Part shown: piece by piece, positions 52,545 through 63,964 of the stretch
Position numbering within the stretch: the stretch's first letter is position 1
Layout: each line of letters opens with the position of its first letter
Assembly: GCF_001436315.1 (NCBI RefSeq)
Contig: NZ_AYZA01000022.1
Span: 90,003-154,002 of the forward strand
Length of the DNA stretch: 64,000 nt
Direction: 5' to 3'
Source of the DNA: Ligilactobacillus aviarius subsp. aviarius DSM 20655
GTDB lineage: Bacteria > Bacillota > Bacilli > Lactobacillales > Lactobacillaceae
The notes under the pieces: model-generated
What the model was told of the DNA's origin: nothing
The model's database searches: none
The model's input: only the letters and a program-made list of their open reading frames with translations
Translations under genes and position numbers: made by a program

Positions 52545-52740
52545 ACTTGAAAGCGAGTCAACGATGGTGAAAGGTTGATAGTCACTTTAAAGTAAGCCAT
52601 CATTCAATGATTGAAATGCTGAATTCAAAGTAAGCATTTTCGGTTCACACCGTTATTTGTGATTAAAGTAGATTTAATAATCTAAAATTTGGGTGGTACC
52701 ACGATAATCTCGTCCCTTGCGGATGGGATTATTTTTTTTG
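52545..52740 (+). promoter_or_regulatory. T-box riboswitch leader of ileS
   Basis: The T-box core GGGTGGTACCACG lies at 52691-52703 and is followed by a terminator hairpin (ATAATC with GATTAT, inner TCC/GGA) and eight T. A stem GATGG/CCATC (about 52563-52601) lies in the Stem I region, with ATC (52599-52601) or ATT (52602-52604) as possible isoleucine specifier codons; I could not fix which. The leader should raise ileS expression when tRNA-Ile is uncharged. The 5' end is estimated. Confidence 0.9.
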
Positions 52741-52753
52741 AAAGGAGAAAACG

Positions 52754-55549
52754 ATGCGAATTAAGAAAACCTTGAATATGGGTAGAACTAAATTCCCAAT
52801 GCGTGGAAATCTTCCAGTTAAAGAAGCTGAAAGACAAAAGGTATGGGAAGAAAACAAAGTTTATGAAAAACGGCAAAAATTAAATGAAGGCAAACCGTCA
52901 TTTGTTTTGCACGATGGCCCTCCATATGCGAACGGAAACATTCACATGGGACACGCCATGAACAAGATTTCAAAGGACTTTATCGTGCGTTCAAAATCAA
53001 TGATGGGCTTCCGGGCACCATATGTTCCTGGATGGGACACTCATGGATTGCCGATTGAACAACAATTGAAGAAGCAAGGGGTTGATCGGAAGGCCCTTTC
53101 AATTGCTGATTTCCGTGAAAAATGCCGGGAATATGCTTTACAACAAGTTGATAAGCAACGCCAAGACTTTAAGCGGTTAGGAATTTCCGCTGAATGGGAT
53201 AACCCATACGTAACCCTTGATCCTAAATTTGAAGCTCAAGAAGTTCGCGTCTTTGGTAAGATGGCTGAAAAAGGCTTGATTTATAAGGGCCGGAAGCCAG
53301 TTTACTGGTCATGGTCATCTGAATCAGCTTTAGCCGAAGCCGAAGTTGAATATCATGACGTAACTTCACCATCGGCCTTTTATGGTGAAAAGGTTATCGA
53401 TGGTAAAGGTGTTTTAGATGATGCTACATACATGGTTGTCTGGACAACAACGCCATGGACAATTCCTGGTTCAGAAGGGATCACAATTTCAGCGAAGTAT
53501 GAATATTCAGTTGTTCAACATGACGATGATCCGCGGAAATTTGTTATCGCAACTGAATTGCTTGCAAAGGATGCGGAATTATTTGGATGGAAAGATGTTA
53601 AGACATTGAAGACCGTTAAGGGTGCTGAAATGGAAAATATCCTTGCTCAACATCCATTTGATCCGGAACGGAAATTAGTTGTAATGCTTGGCGACTTCGT
53701 TACGCTTGATGCCGGAACTGGATTAGTTCACACGGCTCCTGGATTTGGGGAGGACGACTACAATGTCGGAATGAAGTACGGCTTAGATGTCTTTGCTCCA
53801 GTTGATGCCAAAGGATACTTGACTGATGAAGCCGGTGAAGACTTTGCAGGTGTCTTTTATGAAGATGCTAACCAGATCTCATTGGATAAATTAAAAGCTT
53901 CAAATACATTGATCAAGCAAATGGACTATGAACACAGTTATCCATTTGACTGGCGGACAAAGAAACCGATCATTTTCCGGGCAACGCCACAATGGTTTGC
54001 ATCGGTTGATAAGATTCGGGACGATATTCTGAACGCAATTGACAGTGTTAAGTTTATGCCAGAATGGGGTCAAAAACGACTTCACAACATGATCCGTGAC
54101 CGTGGCGACTGGGTAATTTCACGGCAACGGGTATGGGGTGTTCCGTTACCGATTTTCTATGCCGAAGATGGCGAAGCAATCATGACACCAGAAACGATCG
54201 AACATGTTGCTCAATTGATTGAAAAGCACGGTTCAAATATTTGGTTTGAAAAGGATGCGAAGGATCTTTTGCCTGAAGGGTTCACCAGTGAACATTCACC
54301 AAACGGGAAGTTTACCAAGGAAACCGACATCATGGATGTTTGGTTTGACTCCGGTTCATCCCACCAAGGCGTGCTTGCTTCCCGGGATTACCTGACATAT
54401 CCGGCTGATTTAGTTCTTGAAGGCTCAGATCAATACCGGGGATGGTTCAACTCAAGTATGATCACGAGCGTTGCCGTTTCAGGGAAGGCACCATATAAAC
54501 AGGTTATTTCACAAGGATTTACCCTTGATGGCAAAGGGCACAAGATGAGTAAATCACTTGGAAACACAATTGTTCCAAATGACGTGATCAAACAAATGGG
54601 GGCTGAAATTATCCGGTTATGGGTATTGAGTGCTGACACATCAGCAGACGTTCGCGTTTCAATGGGCAGTTTCCAACAAATTGCGGAAAGTTACCGGAAG
54701 ATTCGGAATACCTTCAGATTCTTGCTTTCAAACGTTGCGGACTTTGATCCGGAAAAGAATCAAGTTGCATTTGATGATCTTGAAGCCATTGACCGTTACA
54801 TGCAAATTCAAGCAAATGAATTTACAAAGGATATTTTAGATGATTACGCAACGTATGATTTTATGGATATCTATAAGAAGGTCATCAAGTTCATCACCAC
54901 TGACTTATCAGCATTCTACCTTGATATTGCAAAGGATGTTATTTACATTGAAGAAGCTGATGGTCACAAGCGGCGTTCAATGCAAACTGTTTTGTATGAC
55001 ATCGTTGTTCGGTTAGCTAAATTGTTAACTCCAATTTTGCCGCATACAACCGAAGAAGTCTGGGAATACTTGCATGAACCAGAAGAATTTGCTCAATTAT
55101 CAGAAATGCCGGCAGTGAACTATTATGATGGTCAAAAGAAGTTACTCGAAAACTGGAGCCGCTTCATGAAAGTGCGGTCAAATGTTTACAAGTCACTTGA
55201 AATTGCCCGGGATGATAAGATGATTGGAAAATCGTTTGAAGCCCATGTCAAGTTGTACGTCACTGATGAAATCAAACAAGAATTGGATAGTTTGGATGCT
55301 GATATTCGTCAAGCAATGATCGTTTCAGCATTGGATATTCTTCCAATTGATGAAGCTCCTGCCGATGCAGATGACTACGATGAAGTAAAGGTTAAGATTG
55401 AAAAGGCAACGGGTGAAGTTTGTCCTCGCTGTCGGATGATCAAGACTGATGTGGGTGCTGACCAAGAATTACCACAAGTTTGTGCTCACTGTGCTGAAAT
55501 CATTCGGCATGACTTCCCTGAAGCAGTTGAAGAAGGATTGGAAGATTAA
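52754..55549 (+). CDS. ileS: Isoleucine--tRNA ligase
   Basis: A 931-residue class I synthetase. It shows the HIGH-type motif in [16 protein letters not shown] near 57-72, WDTHGLPIE near 92, a CP1 editing domain with [12 protein letters not shown], the KMSKSLGN motif near 597, and a C-terminal zinc site with CPRCR and CAHC pairs. This is the bacterial (mupirocin-sensitive) architecture. AAAGGAG precedes the ATG at 52754. It ends the dcw region and is followed by a terminator. Confidence 0.97.
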   Translation: MRIKKTLNMGRTKFPMRGNLPVKEAERQKVWEENKVYEKRQKLNEGKPSFVLHDGPPYANGNIHMGHAMNKISKDFIVRSKSMMGFRAPYVPGWDTHGLPIEQQLKKQGVDRKALSIADFREKCREYALQQVDKQRQDFKRLGISAEWDNPYVTLDPKFEAQEVRVFGKMAEKGLIYKGRKPVYWSWSSESALAEAEVEYHDVTSPSAFYGEKVIDGKGVLDDATYMVVWTTTPWTIPGSEGITISAKYEYSVVQHDDDPRKFVIATELLAKDAELFGWKDVKTLKTVKGAEMENILAQHPFDPERKLVVMLGDFVTLDAGTGLVHTAPGFGEDDYNVGMKYGLDVFAPVDAKGYLTDEAGEDFAGVFYEDANQISLDKLKASNTLIKQMDYEHSYPFDWRTKKPIIFRATPQWFASVDKIRDDILNAIDSVKFMPEWGQKRLHNMIRDRGDWVISRQRVWGVPLPIFYAEDGEAIMTPETIEHVAQLIEKHGSNIWFEKDAKDLLPEGFTSEHSPNGKFTKETDIMDVWFDSGSSHQGVLASRDYLTYPADLVLEGSDQYRGWFNSSMITSVAVSGKAPYKQVISQGFTLDGKGHKMSKSLGNTIVPNDVIKQMGAEIIRLWVLSADTSADVRVSMGSFQQIAESYRKIRNTFRFLLSNVADFDPEKNQVAFDDLEAIDRYMQIQANEFTKDILDDYATYDFMDIYKKVIKFITTDLSAFYLDIAKDVIYIEEADGHKRRSMQTVLYDIVVRLAKLLTPILPHTTEEVWEYLHEPEEFAQLSEMPAVNYYDGQKKLLENWSRFMKVRSNVYKSLEIARDDKMIGKSFEAHVKLYVTDEIKQELDSLDADIRQAMIVSALDILPIDEAPADADDYDEVKVKIEKATGEVCPRCRMIKTDVGADQELPQVCAHCAEIIRHDFPEAVEEGLED

Positions 55550-55558
55550 TTATGAATA

Positions 55559-55592
55559 AAAAGACTGGGCTGTTAAGCCTAGTCTTTTTTAG
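55559..55592 (+). terminator. Terminator of ileS
   Basis: AAAAGACTGGGCT and AGCCTAGTCTTTT around a GTTA-like loop with one G-U pair, ending in TTTTTT. Confidence 0.92.
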
Positions 55593-55667
55593 CGTTTAAT
55601 GAACTATATTTTTTGGAATATCTCTGCTATCATTAGAGTTAAAGTGAGATAAAATGAGGAATGCAAA

Positions 55668-56210
55668 ATGGATTTTAAAGAAAAGACCTTATCAACTGAA
55701 AATATCTATAATGGGAAAGTTGTTCATTTAGATAAAGAAGTTGTTAAACTTCCCAATGGTAAGGAAGCAGTTCGTGAAGTTATCCGGCATCAAGGGGCTG
55801 TCGGGGTGATTGCCATTACTGATTCGAATAAAATTGTAATGATTCGGCAATGGCGTGAACCGTTAAAGAAGGTCACCCTTGAAATTCCGGCAGGAAAAAT
55901 TGAACCAAGCGAACATGATGATCCGGAAAAAACAGCCCGGCGTGAATTAAATGAGGAAACGCGTTTTGCAGCTGATCAGTTTGAATTAGTTACGAAATTT
56001 TATACTTCACCAGGGTTTGCTAATGAATTGATGTATTTATATCATGCAGTGGGATTAAAAGCTGTTAAAGATGAATTACCGCAGGATGACGATGAATTTC
56101 TTGAATTGGTTGAATTATCGCCAAAAGAAGTTCAAGAGGCAATTAGCCGCGGCGAAATTTGTGATGCGAAAACACTGATGGCGGTTATGTTTTGGCAAAT
56201 GATGGGGTAG
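55668..56210 (+). CDS. nudF: ADP-ribose pyrophosphatase (Nudix)
   Basis: A 180-residue Nudix hydrolase. The Nudix box GX5EX7REUXEE is visible from GKIEPSEHDD to RELNEET (about 84-106). The start and TSPGFANELMYLYHA near 122 match ADP-ribose pyrophosphatases of the NudF type, which split ADP-ribose into AMP and ribose 5-phosphate. A GAGGAATG site precedes the ATG. It forms a close run with the next two genes. Confidence 0.9.
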   Translation: MDFKEKTLSTENIYNGKVVHLDKEVVKLPNGKEAVREVIRHQGAVGVIAITDSNKIVMIRQWREPLKKVTLEIPAGKIEPSEHDDPEKTARRELNEETRFAADQFELVTKFYTSPGFANELMYLYHAVGLKAVKDELPQDDDEFLELVELSPKEVQEAISRGEICDAKTLMAVMFWQMMG

Positions 56211-56214
56211 GTCA

Positions 56215-56580
56215 ATGAGCTGGGATAACGAAGGACGCCACTTTTATGATCAGGAAAATGATGATTCAAATGAACCGTTAAGAAGAAGTAAGACCCCAAG
56301 TTTTACGGATGAACCTGATGACAAAAGGCTTCGGCGGCATCAAGCAATCGATGAAAGTGAAAATTCTTTTCTGGCCCGTTTGCGGAAGACTGATCATTCT
56401 GAAAGAACCATCACGAATGATGATGAGATTCTCTCCCGGGCAGAACAAAAGAAGCGGGATCAGGATGAGGAAAATGAACGGAAAGCCCGATTATTAGGAA
56501 AAAAATTAAATAAGGTAATTTGGATTTTAATTGGGTTGATTATTATCACGTATTTAATTATGCGGTTTGTCAATTTTTAG
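56215..56580 (+). CDS. Charged tail-anchored membrane protein, 121 residues
   Basis: A protein with a long, highly charged and probably disordered cytoplasmic part (about 1-98, alternating acidic and basic clusters, several SRxxK and RRSK segments) and one C-terminal membrane helix (about 99-117). I do not recognise the family. It starts 5 bases after nudF and ends 10 bases before mtnN, so it is in the operon. The start ATG is preceded by GGGTAGG. Confidence 0.7.
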   Translation: MSWDNEGRHFYDQENDDSNEPLRRSKTPSFTDEPDDKRLRRHQAIDESENSFLARLRKTDHSERTITNDDEILSRAEQKKRDQDEENERKARLLGKKLNKVIWILIGLIIITYLIMRFVNF

Positions 56581-56589
56581 GAGGAAACA

Positions 56590-57282
56590 ATGAAGTACGG
56601 AATTATTTGTGCAATGGAAGAAGAAATTAAAACGTTGGTTGAAAAGTTAGCAGATAAGCAAGAACAATCAATTGCTGACATGAAATACTATACCGGAACG
56701 ATTAACGGGCATGAAGTTGTGCTTGTTCAATCAGGGATCGGTAAAGTCCAAGCAGCAGTCAACACTGCATTTTTGGCAAATAATTTCCACGTTGACTGCA
56801 TTATTAACTCCGGTTCTGCTGGTGGAATTGGCGATGGAATGCATGTTGGCGATGTGGTTCTTTCAACCGGAACAGCATATCATGACGCTGATTCAACGGC
56901 TTTTGGTTATAAGATGGGACAAATGCCGGGACAACCGCAAATTTTTGAAGCGGATGCTCATCTTCGTGCAGCAGTCAAAAAAGCTGCTGAAGAAAATGGT
57001 TTGCCAGTCCGGGAAGGTTTGATCGTTACGGGGGATCAATTTATCAATTCAACTGCAAAGATCAAGCAGATCAAGGGTATTTTCCCAGATGCACTTTGCA
57101 GTGAAATGGAAGGGGCAGCCGTTGGCCAAGTTGCCCATGAATTTAACATTCCGTATTTAGTTATTCGGGCAATGTCAGATGTTGGTGATGAAGAAGCAAG
57201 CCAATCATTTGATGAATTTGTAATTGATGCAGGAAAACGGTCTGCAAAAATGATTTTAACTTTATTATCAGAAGAGGCATAA
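56590..57282 (+). CDS. mtnN: 5'-methylthioadenosine/S-adenosylhomocysteine nucleosidase
   Basis: A 230-residue nucleosidase. It starts GIICAMEEEIKTLV with the catalytic Glu region, has SGIGKVQAA near 47, NSGSAGGIG near 75, the VTGDQFI segment near 150, EMEGAAVGQVA near 172 and the catalytic Asp in SDVGDEEA near 199. It cleaves MTA and SAH, recycling methyl-donor by-products; it also provides S-ribosylhomocysteine for LuxS where present. GGAGG precedes the ATG. Confidence 0.95.
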   Translation: MKYGIICAMEEEIKTLVEKLADKQEQSIADMKYYTGTINGHEVVLVQSGIGKVQAAVNTAFLANNFHVDCIINSGSAGGIGDGMHVGDVVLSTGTAYHDADSTAFGYKMGQMPGQPQIFEADAHLRAAVKKAAEENGLPVREGLIVTGDQFINSTAKIKQIKGIFPDALCSEMEGAAVGQVAHEFNIPYLVIRAMSDVGDEEASQSFDEFVIDAGKRSAKMILTLLSEEA

Positions 57283-57284
57283 AA

Positions 57285-58439
57285 ATGGAAAGGATTTATC
57301 TAGATAATGCGGCAACCACCCCGATGGATCCGGCGGTTGTCAAGGTCATTGCAGATGCAATGCAAAATAATTTCGGCAATGCGTCAGCGGTCAATTCATG
57401 GGGGAGAGAGGCCCGGTCAATTTTGGACCGGAGCCGCCATGTAATTGCCCAGTCGATCAACGCACGGCTTGATAATGAAATTATTTTTACAAGTGGCGGG
57501 ACAGAAAGTGATAATACTGCAATTATCCAAACGGCAATGAAGCGGCAAAATGAAGGCCGGCATATTATTACGACTGCGGTTGAACATGAAGCGGTTTTGA
57601 AGCCAATGCAGTATCTTGAAACGCAGGGATTTGAAGTTACGTATCTGCCAGTTGATCAAAATGGTGAGATCAGTCTGGATGATTTGAAGAAGGAATTACG
57701 CGATGATACGATTTTAGTTTCAGTAATGACTGGGAATAACGAAGTCGGGAGCAAAATGCCGATTCATGAGATCGGTGAAATTGTTGCGGACTCAAATGCA
57801 TGGTTCCACACGGATGCCGTTCAAGCGTACGGCCTGTTGGACATTGATGTTCAAGCCGATCATATTGATTTACTGTCAACGTCCGCTCATAAACTGAATG
57901 GTCCTAAATTTCTGGGCTTTTTGTATCAACGTGACGGAATTAAATTCGATTCGTATATCAAGGGCGGCGATCAGGAACTTACGCGGCGCGCTGGAACCGA
58001 AAACGTCCCGGCAATTGCCGGCTTTGCCAAAGCGGTTGAAATTGATAATTCCGAAGAAAAGCAACGGCGGCGTGACCGGTATTATGGCTTTAAAAAACAA
58101 TTGACTGACGGTTTGAAAGCGAACCATATTGATTTTGAAATTAATGGTAAAATGAATGCAGGCGAATTGCCGCATGTTTTGAACATTTGGTTTAAGGGAA
58201 TTCCGAATGATGCCTTCATTACAAATTTGGACCTTAATGGAATCGCGGTTGCCGCAGGGTCAGCATGTACGGCTGGTTCGCTTGAACCATCCCACGTTTT
58301 AAAAGCAATGTATGGTTCAGATTCACCTCGAATTCGGGAATCAATTCGGTTCAGTTTTGGGATGGAAAATACCGCTGAGGAAATCGATCGGACAGTTGAC
58401 CAAATTGTCAAAATCATCAATCGGTTTTTAAAGAAATAG
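57285..58439 (+). CDS. iscS: Cysteine desulfurase (IscS/NifS type)
   Basis: A 384-residue desulfurase with IYLDNAATTPMDPAV at the start, PLP lysine K203 (STSAHKLNGPK) and catalytic Cys328 in AAGSACTAGSLEPSHVL. It starts 2 bases after mtnN. Downstream are a DUF1831 gene and mnmA, which needs sulfur to make 2-thiouridine, so this enzyme is probably its donor (YrvO-like role). The window thus holds two desulfurases with different partner genes. Confidence 0.93.
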   Translation: MERIYLDNAATTPMDPAVVKVIADAMQNNFGNASAVNSWGREARSILDRSRHVIAQSINARLDNEIIFTSGGTESDNTAIIQTAMKRQNEGRHIITTAVEHEAVLKPMQYLETQGFEVTYLPVDQNGEISLDDLKKELRDDTILVSVMTGNNEVGSKMPIHEIGEIVADSNAWFHTDAVQAYGLLDIDVQADHIDLLSTSAHKLNGPKFLGFLYQRDGIKFDSYIKGGDQELTRRAGTENVPAIAGFAKAVEIDNSEEKQRRRDRYYGFKKQLTDGLKANHIDFEINGKMNAGELPHVLNIWFKGIPNDAFITNLDLNGIAVAAGSACTAGSLEPSHVLKAMYGSDSPRIRESIRFSFGMENTAEEIDRTVDQIVKIINRFLKK

Positions 58440-58450
58440 GAGGAAGTTCG

Positions 58451-58792
58451 ATGGCTTTTACAGAAGTAAATCAAATCAAGGGTGATAATCAAAAATACCG
58501 GTTGTCACCAGAAATTAAAAAATATTCATTGCGGGACGTTGGTTTTATGGAAACCAAGACCGGCAAATTTGAATTAGAACGGTCATTGGATCCAAATTCA
58601 CCGTATAATCAGGGATTTAAATTTAAAATGACCGTTGAAGCTGATTTGAAGAAATTTAAGATGGCAACGTTAACGGCTAACGGAATGCGTGAAGTTGATG
58701 TTCACAAGGGAAAAGACGTTGATACTCACTTGGAACAATTAAACTTCATTCTTGATAATTTAATTGAACGGCAAATTATTGAAAAAGCATAA
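58451..58792 (+). CDS. DUF1831 family protein
   Basis: A 113-residue soluble protein of the DUF1831 family (a structure from Lactobacillus plantarum exists, as I recall). It has a mixed alpha/beta pattern with YSLRDVGFMETKTGKFELER near 27-46. It regularly follows the desulfurase gene in lactobacilli, which suggests a link to sulfur transfer, but the function is unknown. GGAGG precedes the ATG, 11 bases after iscS, and a terminator follows. Confidence 0.85.
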   Translation: MAFTEVNQIKGDNQKYRLSPEIKKYSLRDVGFMETKTGKFELERSLDPNSPYNQGFKFKMTVEADLKKFKMATLTANGMREVDVHKGKDVDTHLEQLNFILDNLIERQIIEKA

Positions 58793-58808
58793 TTTGCTTA
58801 TCAAAAGT

Positions 58809-58842
58809 AAGAAAGCCTCCTTGCAATGGGAGGCTTTTCGCG
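58809..58842 (+). terminator. Terminator of the nudF-iscS operon
   Basis: GAAAGCCTCC and GGAGGCTTTTC around an 8-base loop, followed by a short T-run. Confidence 0.85.
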
Positions 58843-58905
58843 TTTATAATTAACATTACTGGACAAAACGACCTTCAAATCGTTGATGATTCAGAATCTA
58901 AATGA

Positions 58906-60048
<1,143 letters not shown>

Positions 60049-60063
60049 TTAAAATCAGATTAC

Positions 60064-60103
60064 GAATAGAGGCGTGGGTGAGCTCACAGCCTCTATTTTT
60101 TTG
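60064..60103 (+). terminator. Terminator of mnmA
   Basis: AATAGAGGC pairs with GCCTCTATT around a loop that contains a further GTGAGCTCAC palindrome, then seven T. Confidence 0.92.
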
Positions 60104-60142
60104 ATGTATAATTAAACTAAATATGTTAAAGAGGAAATTGAA

Positions 60143-60805
60143 ATGACGACTTTTTATTTTGTAAGACATGGAAAAACAGAGTGGAATTTGGAAGGACGCT
60201 ATCAAGGATCACATGGCGATTCACCGCTTCTTCCAGAAAGTTACGAAGAGATCAAGCAATTAGCTGCGTATTTTAACAGTGAGAAGATTCGGTTTGCGAA
60301 GATTTACTGCAGTCCCTTGAAGCGGACGATGACAACGGCACAGGAAATCAATAAGAATCTTGATCAGGCTGGATTAAAAATTGAAGCTGATCCGGCGTTT
60401 ATGGAATTTAATTTGGGAAAAATGGAAAAAATGAAGTTTGTGGATGCTGAAAAGCAGTATCCCGAAATGGTTGAAAATTTCCGTTACCATCCTGATAAAT
60501 ATGATCCAACCGCAATTGACGGGGAATCATATGAAGAATTATTTAAGCGAATGACCCCGAAGATTCAAGCAATCTATCAGCGTTATCCAGAAGATAATGT
60601 TTTGGTTGTCAGCCATGGAGCTGCATTGGGAGCGGAAACCCGGCATTTATTGGGCGTTCCGTTGGCAAAGATTCGTGAACGCGGCGGCTTGGCTAACACG
60701 AGTACAACTATTTTAAAGACAACGGACGGCGAGCATTTTAAGTGCATTGCATGGAATAAGACCGACTATTTAAAGCGGAAATTAGACCCGACGGATATTA
60801 TTTAA
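60143..60805 (+). CDS. Histidine phosphatase family protein
   Basis: A 220-residue phosphoglycerate-mutase-like enzyme with the catalytic FVRHGKTEWN near 6-15 (His9), CSPLKR near 58, the acid in FNLGKMEKM near 95 and VVSHGAALG near 155. Proteins of this group hydrolyse small phosphorylated metabolites; a true cofactor-dependent mutase is less likely since the typical LNERHYG motif is not seen. AAGAGG precedes the ATG. It forms an operon with the TPR and recD2 genes. Confidence 0.88.
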   Translation: MTTFYFVRHGKTEWNLEGRYQGSHGDSPLLPESYEEIKQLAAYFNSEKIRFAKIYCSPLKRTMTTAQEINKNLDQAGLKIEADPAFMEFNLGKMEKMKFVDAEKQYPEMVENFRYHPDKYDPTAIDGESYEELFKRMTPKIQAIYQRYPEDNVLVVSHGAALGAETRHLLGVPLAKIRERGGLANTSTTILKTTDGEHFKCIAWNKTDYLKRKLDPTDII

Positions 60806-60816
60806 GGAATGAGAAG

Positions 60817-61491
60817 ATGGCAGAAGAAGATAAAAAGACGCAAGAAGCTGAAAAAGCAACCCATAAGTTAGTTCAAGCAATTGATCAGGATCCTTATAAT
60901 GTGGATAATTATTATCAACTGGGAACGATTTTGACTGAAATGCAAAGTTTTCCTCAGGCAGAAGAACTTTTTAAGCGGGCAATCAACATTTTCAACGATC
61001 AGCCAGCCAAAGTTGGCCTTTTAACTTATGGTCTTGGGAACGTTTTTTATTCAGCAGGACTATACGATGAAGCGATTCAAGCGTTTCAAAAGGTTACGGA
61101 TCACAAACTAAAGGCGGAAGCGTACTTAATGATCGGTCAAGCAAATTATGCTCAGCAAAAGTACCAGCAAGCAATGGTTTTTGCATTAACGGCGAGTGAT
61201 GAAATGCCGCAAAATAAGGAACCGAAACGATTATTAGCGGATTGCTTTTTAGCGTTAGGAAAGTTTGATCAGGCAGAAGACTTTTACCAACAAGTGCTTG
61301 AGATGGATGATACTGATTTACGTGCTCTCTTTCAACTGGGAGTGATCAAGTTTACTCAGGAAAGCCCGGAAGCTGCAGATGAGTATTTTAACAAGGTCAA
61401 GCAACTCGATCAGGATTATTATGACCGGATGCAAGAACGATTAAGCGACGTTCAACGCGCAATTAAGTCAAAGGATCAAGATGATGAATAA
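60817..61491 (+). CDS. Tetratricopeptide repeat protein
   Basis: A 224-residue soluble protein made of about five TPR units (for example YNVDNYYQLGTILTEMQ near 27, KVGLLTYGLGNVFYSAGLYDEAIQAF near 68 and a third around 140). TPR proteins act as scaffolds for protein contacts. The same gene precedes recD2 in other lactobacilli, but a functional connection is not proven. It overlaps the recD2 start by 11 bases. Confidence 0.88.
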   Translation: MAEEDKKTQEAEKATHKLVQAIDQDPYNVDNYYQLGTILTEMQSFPQAEELFKRAINIFNDQPAKVGLLTYGLGNVFYSAGLYDEAIQAFQKVTDHKLKAEAYLMIGQANYAQQKYQQAMVFALTASDEMPQNKEPKRLLADCFLALGKFDQAEDFYQQVLEMDDTDLRALFQLGVIKFTQESPEAADEYFNKVKQLDQDYYDRMQERLSDVQRAIKSKDQDDE

Positions 61492-63964
61492 CACCCAGCA
61501 AGAGTTAATTCAAAACGAACAGCAGTTTGTAAAGGGCCGGGTCAAAAGTGTCTTTTTCCAAAGTAATGATAGTTTCTACAAGGTAATTTTAATTAGTGTG
61601 AAGGAAACGAACTTTGATTGGAAAGAGCACACGATCACGGTGACGGGTGATTTTGCAAATTTGCAGGAAGAAAATGAGTACCGATTTATCGGCCACGTCG
61701 TTGATCATCCGCGTTACGGCAAGCAATTCAAGGCGGAAACGTACGAAGTTGATGTTCCGGACACAACGGAGGGCCTTGTCCATTATTTTTCAAGTGATAA
61801 ATTCCCAGGAATTGGGAAAAAATCAGCTGAACGAATTGTTAAAATTTTAGGCGATGATGCCTTGAACTTATTGATCCAGGATCCTGAACGCGCACAGGGA
61901 CTCGGTTTAAGTTCCCGACAAGCGCAAACTTTGATTGAAGGGATTAAGGATAATAATCAAACTGATACCATCATCATTGGGTTGAATAATTACGGCTTTT
62001 CAAGCAAAATTTCAGCTAAGATTTTTGCCAAGTATCATGAAAAGTCATTGACGGTGATCAATGAAAATCCATATCAATTATCAATTGATATTGATGGAAT
62101 CGGGTTCGTGAAGGCTGATCAAATTGCAATACAAATTGGGATCAAGGATGATTCGGCGGTCCGAATTCGCGGGGCGATTTTTCAAGTTTTAAATGATCTT
62201 TGTTATGAAAGCGGCAATACGTATGCAACGAGTCGGCAAGTGATTGAAAATGCGATCACGTTGCTTGAGAAGGGCCGGCAAACGGCAATTGATCCGGAAA
62301 TGGTTGCTGACCAGATTATCGAACTTGAGAAGAAGCACCGAATCGTTGCGGATCAACAGCATATTTATGTTCGCCGGCTTTATCATGAAGAACATGGAAT
62401 TGCCAATAAATTATATACGATTGCGACGAATCAGGATCAAAAAAATTATGACGAAAAGAAGCTTGCCAAAATTTTACGCCGAATTGAACGCCACCTTGGA
62501 ATCCAATATGATGATATTCAACAGGATGCAATTTTTACGGCGCTTAATTCGCGGTGTTTTTTGTTAACTGGAGGACCTGGAACAGGGAAGACGACCATTA
62601 TTAATGGAATCGTGGCCATGTTTGCTGAGTTGAATGGGATTGACCTTGAACGTATTCGCCAGCAAAAGGATGATTCTCATCTTCCGATCCTATTAGCTGC
62701 GCCAACTGGCCGGGCCGCGAAACGAATGACGGAAACAACTGGTTTGCCAGCAAGAACGATTCACCGGTTACTTGGAATCAACGGGCATGATGAGGAGTTG
62801 TCAGAAAGTAAGGTGGATGAGCTTTCAGGCGACTTATTGATCATTGATGAAACGTCAATGGTTGATACGGAGTTAATGGATGTTTTGTTAGGCGCAATTC
62901 CATATAACATGCAGGTGATTTTTGTCGGCGATAAGGATCAGTTACCATCAGTTGGTCCAGGACAGGTTTTTGCGGATCTACTTGAAAGTGATGAATTGCC
63001 GAAGAAGGAACTAACGCGAATTTATCGCCAATCGGATGATTCATCGATCGTTGAATTGTCACACAGTATTCAGCAGGGGCAGTTGCCACCGGATTTTACG
63101 CAACAACATGCTGATCGCTCATTTATCGCATGCAATGCTTTTCAAGTTCCGGATGTGCTTGAACAGGTTGTTCAATTGTGGCTGAGTAAAGGAAATTCAA
63201 TTGATGATCTGCAAGTGCTTGCTCCAATGTACAAGGGAGTGGCCGGAATTGATAATTTAAATAATCGGATGCAGGCCATTGTTAATCCGGCAAAACGCGG
63301 GCGAAAGGAAGCTCAGGTCAATCAACAGGTTTTCCGAATCGGGGATCGCGTTTTGCAACTTGTGAATGATCCGGAACACAATATTTTTAATGGTGATATT
63401 GGAAAAGTAATTGGAATTGATCTTAAAAGTGCTAAAAACCACGTTCCCACGGATAAGATAATCGTTGATTTTGATGGAAATGAAGTTGGTTATGAGAAAC
63501 GTAATTGGAACCAGCTGACCCTTGCGTACTGCATGTCGATTCATAAATCGCAGGGGGGCGAATTTCCGCTGATCATCTTACCAATGGTTCGTCAATTTTC
63601 ACGGATGTTTGCGCGAAATTTGCTTTATACGGCAGTCAGCCGGGCAAAGCAAAAACTGGTTTTATTAGGTGAAGTTGAGGCATTTAAAAAGTCAGTTTCA
63701 ATCGTTTCATCAAACCGCCAAACGGGATTGAAAGAAATGCTTTGGGAAGCGTTTGGCGACCACGAAAAGGTGAACTTAATCGAAGATCCTGTCAGTGAAG
63801 GTGAAAGTGAAACAGCGGAAGCGGATGATCAAGAACTAAATCAAAAGTCAAATGTGTTAACGAATTCAATGATTGAAAGTGGAAAAATTGATCCGCTGAT
63901 TGGAATGAACGGGATTCGGCCAACAGATTTTATGGAAACAAAACAAGGTGTGACAAAACGTTAA
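61481..63964 (+). CDS. recD2: ATP-dependent 5'-3' DNA helicase RecD2
   Basis: An 827-residue superfamily 1B helicase. It has the RecD2-specific N-terminal domain with helix-hairpin-helix units (about 95-210, FPGIGKKSAERI), Walker A GGPGTGKTT at 364-372, Walker B IIDETSMVD near 449, GDKDQLPSVGPGQ near 485, and the C-terminal AYCMSIHKSQGGEFP and YTAVSRAK motifs. It works outside RecBCD, in replication and repair. The acidic linker after residue 765 is family-like. The final codons (QGVTKR-stop) lie inside copy 2 of the structured repeat, so the C-terminus seems altered by repeat insertion. AAAGGA precedes the ATG. Confidence 0.95.
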   Translation: MMNNTQQELIQNEQQFVKGRVKSVFFQSNDSFYKVILISVKETNFDWKEHTITVTGDFANLQEENEYRFIGHVVDHPRYGKQFKAETYEVDVPDTTEGLVHYFSSDKFPGIGKKSAERIVKILGDDALNLLIQDPERAQGLGLSSRQAQTLIEGIKDNNQTDTIIIGLNNYGFSSKISAKIFAKYHEKSLTVINENPYQLSIDIDGIGFVKADQIAIQIGIKDDSAVRIRGAIFQVLNDLCYESGNTYATSRQVIENAITLLEKGRQTAIDPEMVADQIIELEKKHRIVADQQHIYVRRLYHEEHGIANKLYTIATNQDQKNYDEKKLAKILRRIERHLGIQYDDIQQDAIFTALNSRCFLLTGGPGTGKTTIINGIVAMFAELNGIDLERIRQQKDDSHLPILLAAPTGRAAKRMTETTGLPARTIHRLLGINGHDEELSESKVDELSGDLLIIDETSMVDTELMDVLLGAIPYNMQVIFVGDKDQLPSVGPGQVFADLLESDELPKKELTRIYRQSDDSSIVELSHSIQQGQLPPDFTQQHADRSFIACNAFQVPDVLEQVVQLWLSKGNSIDDLQVLAPMYKGVAGIDNLNNRMQAIVNPAKRGRKEAQVNQQVFRIGDRVLQLVNDPEHNIFNGDIGKVIGIDLKSAKNHVPTDKIIVDFDGNEVGYEKRNWNQLTLAYCMSIHKSQGGEFPLIILPMVRQFSRMFARNLLYTAVSRAKQKLVLLGEVEAFKKSVSIVSSNRQTGLKEMLWEAFGDHEKVNLIEDPVSEGESETAEADDQELNQKSNVLTNSMIESGKIDPLIGMNGIRPTDFMETKQGVTKR

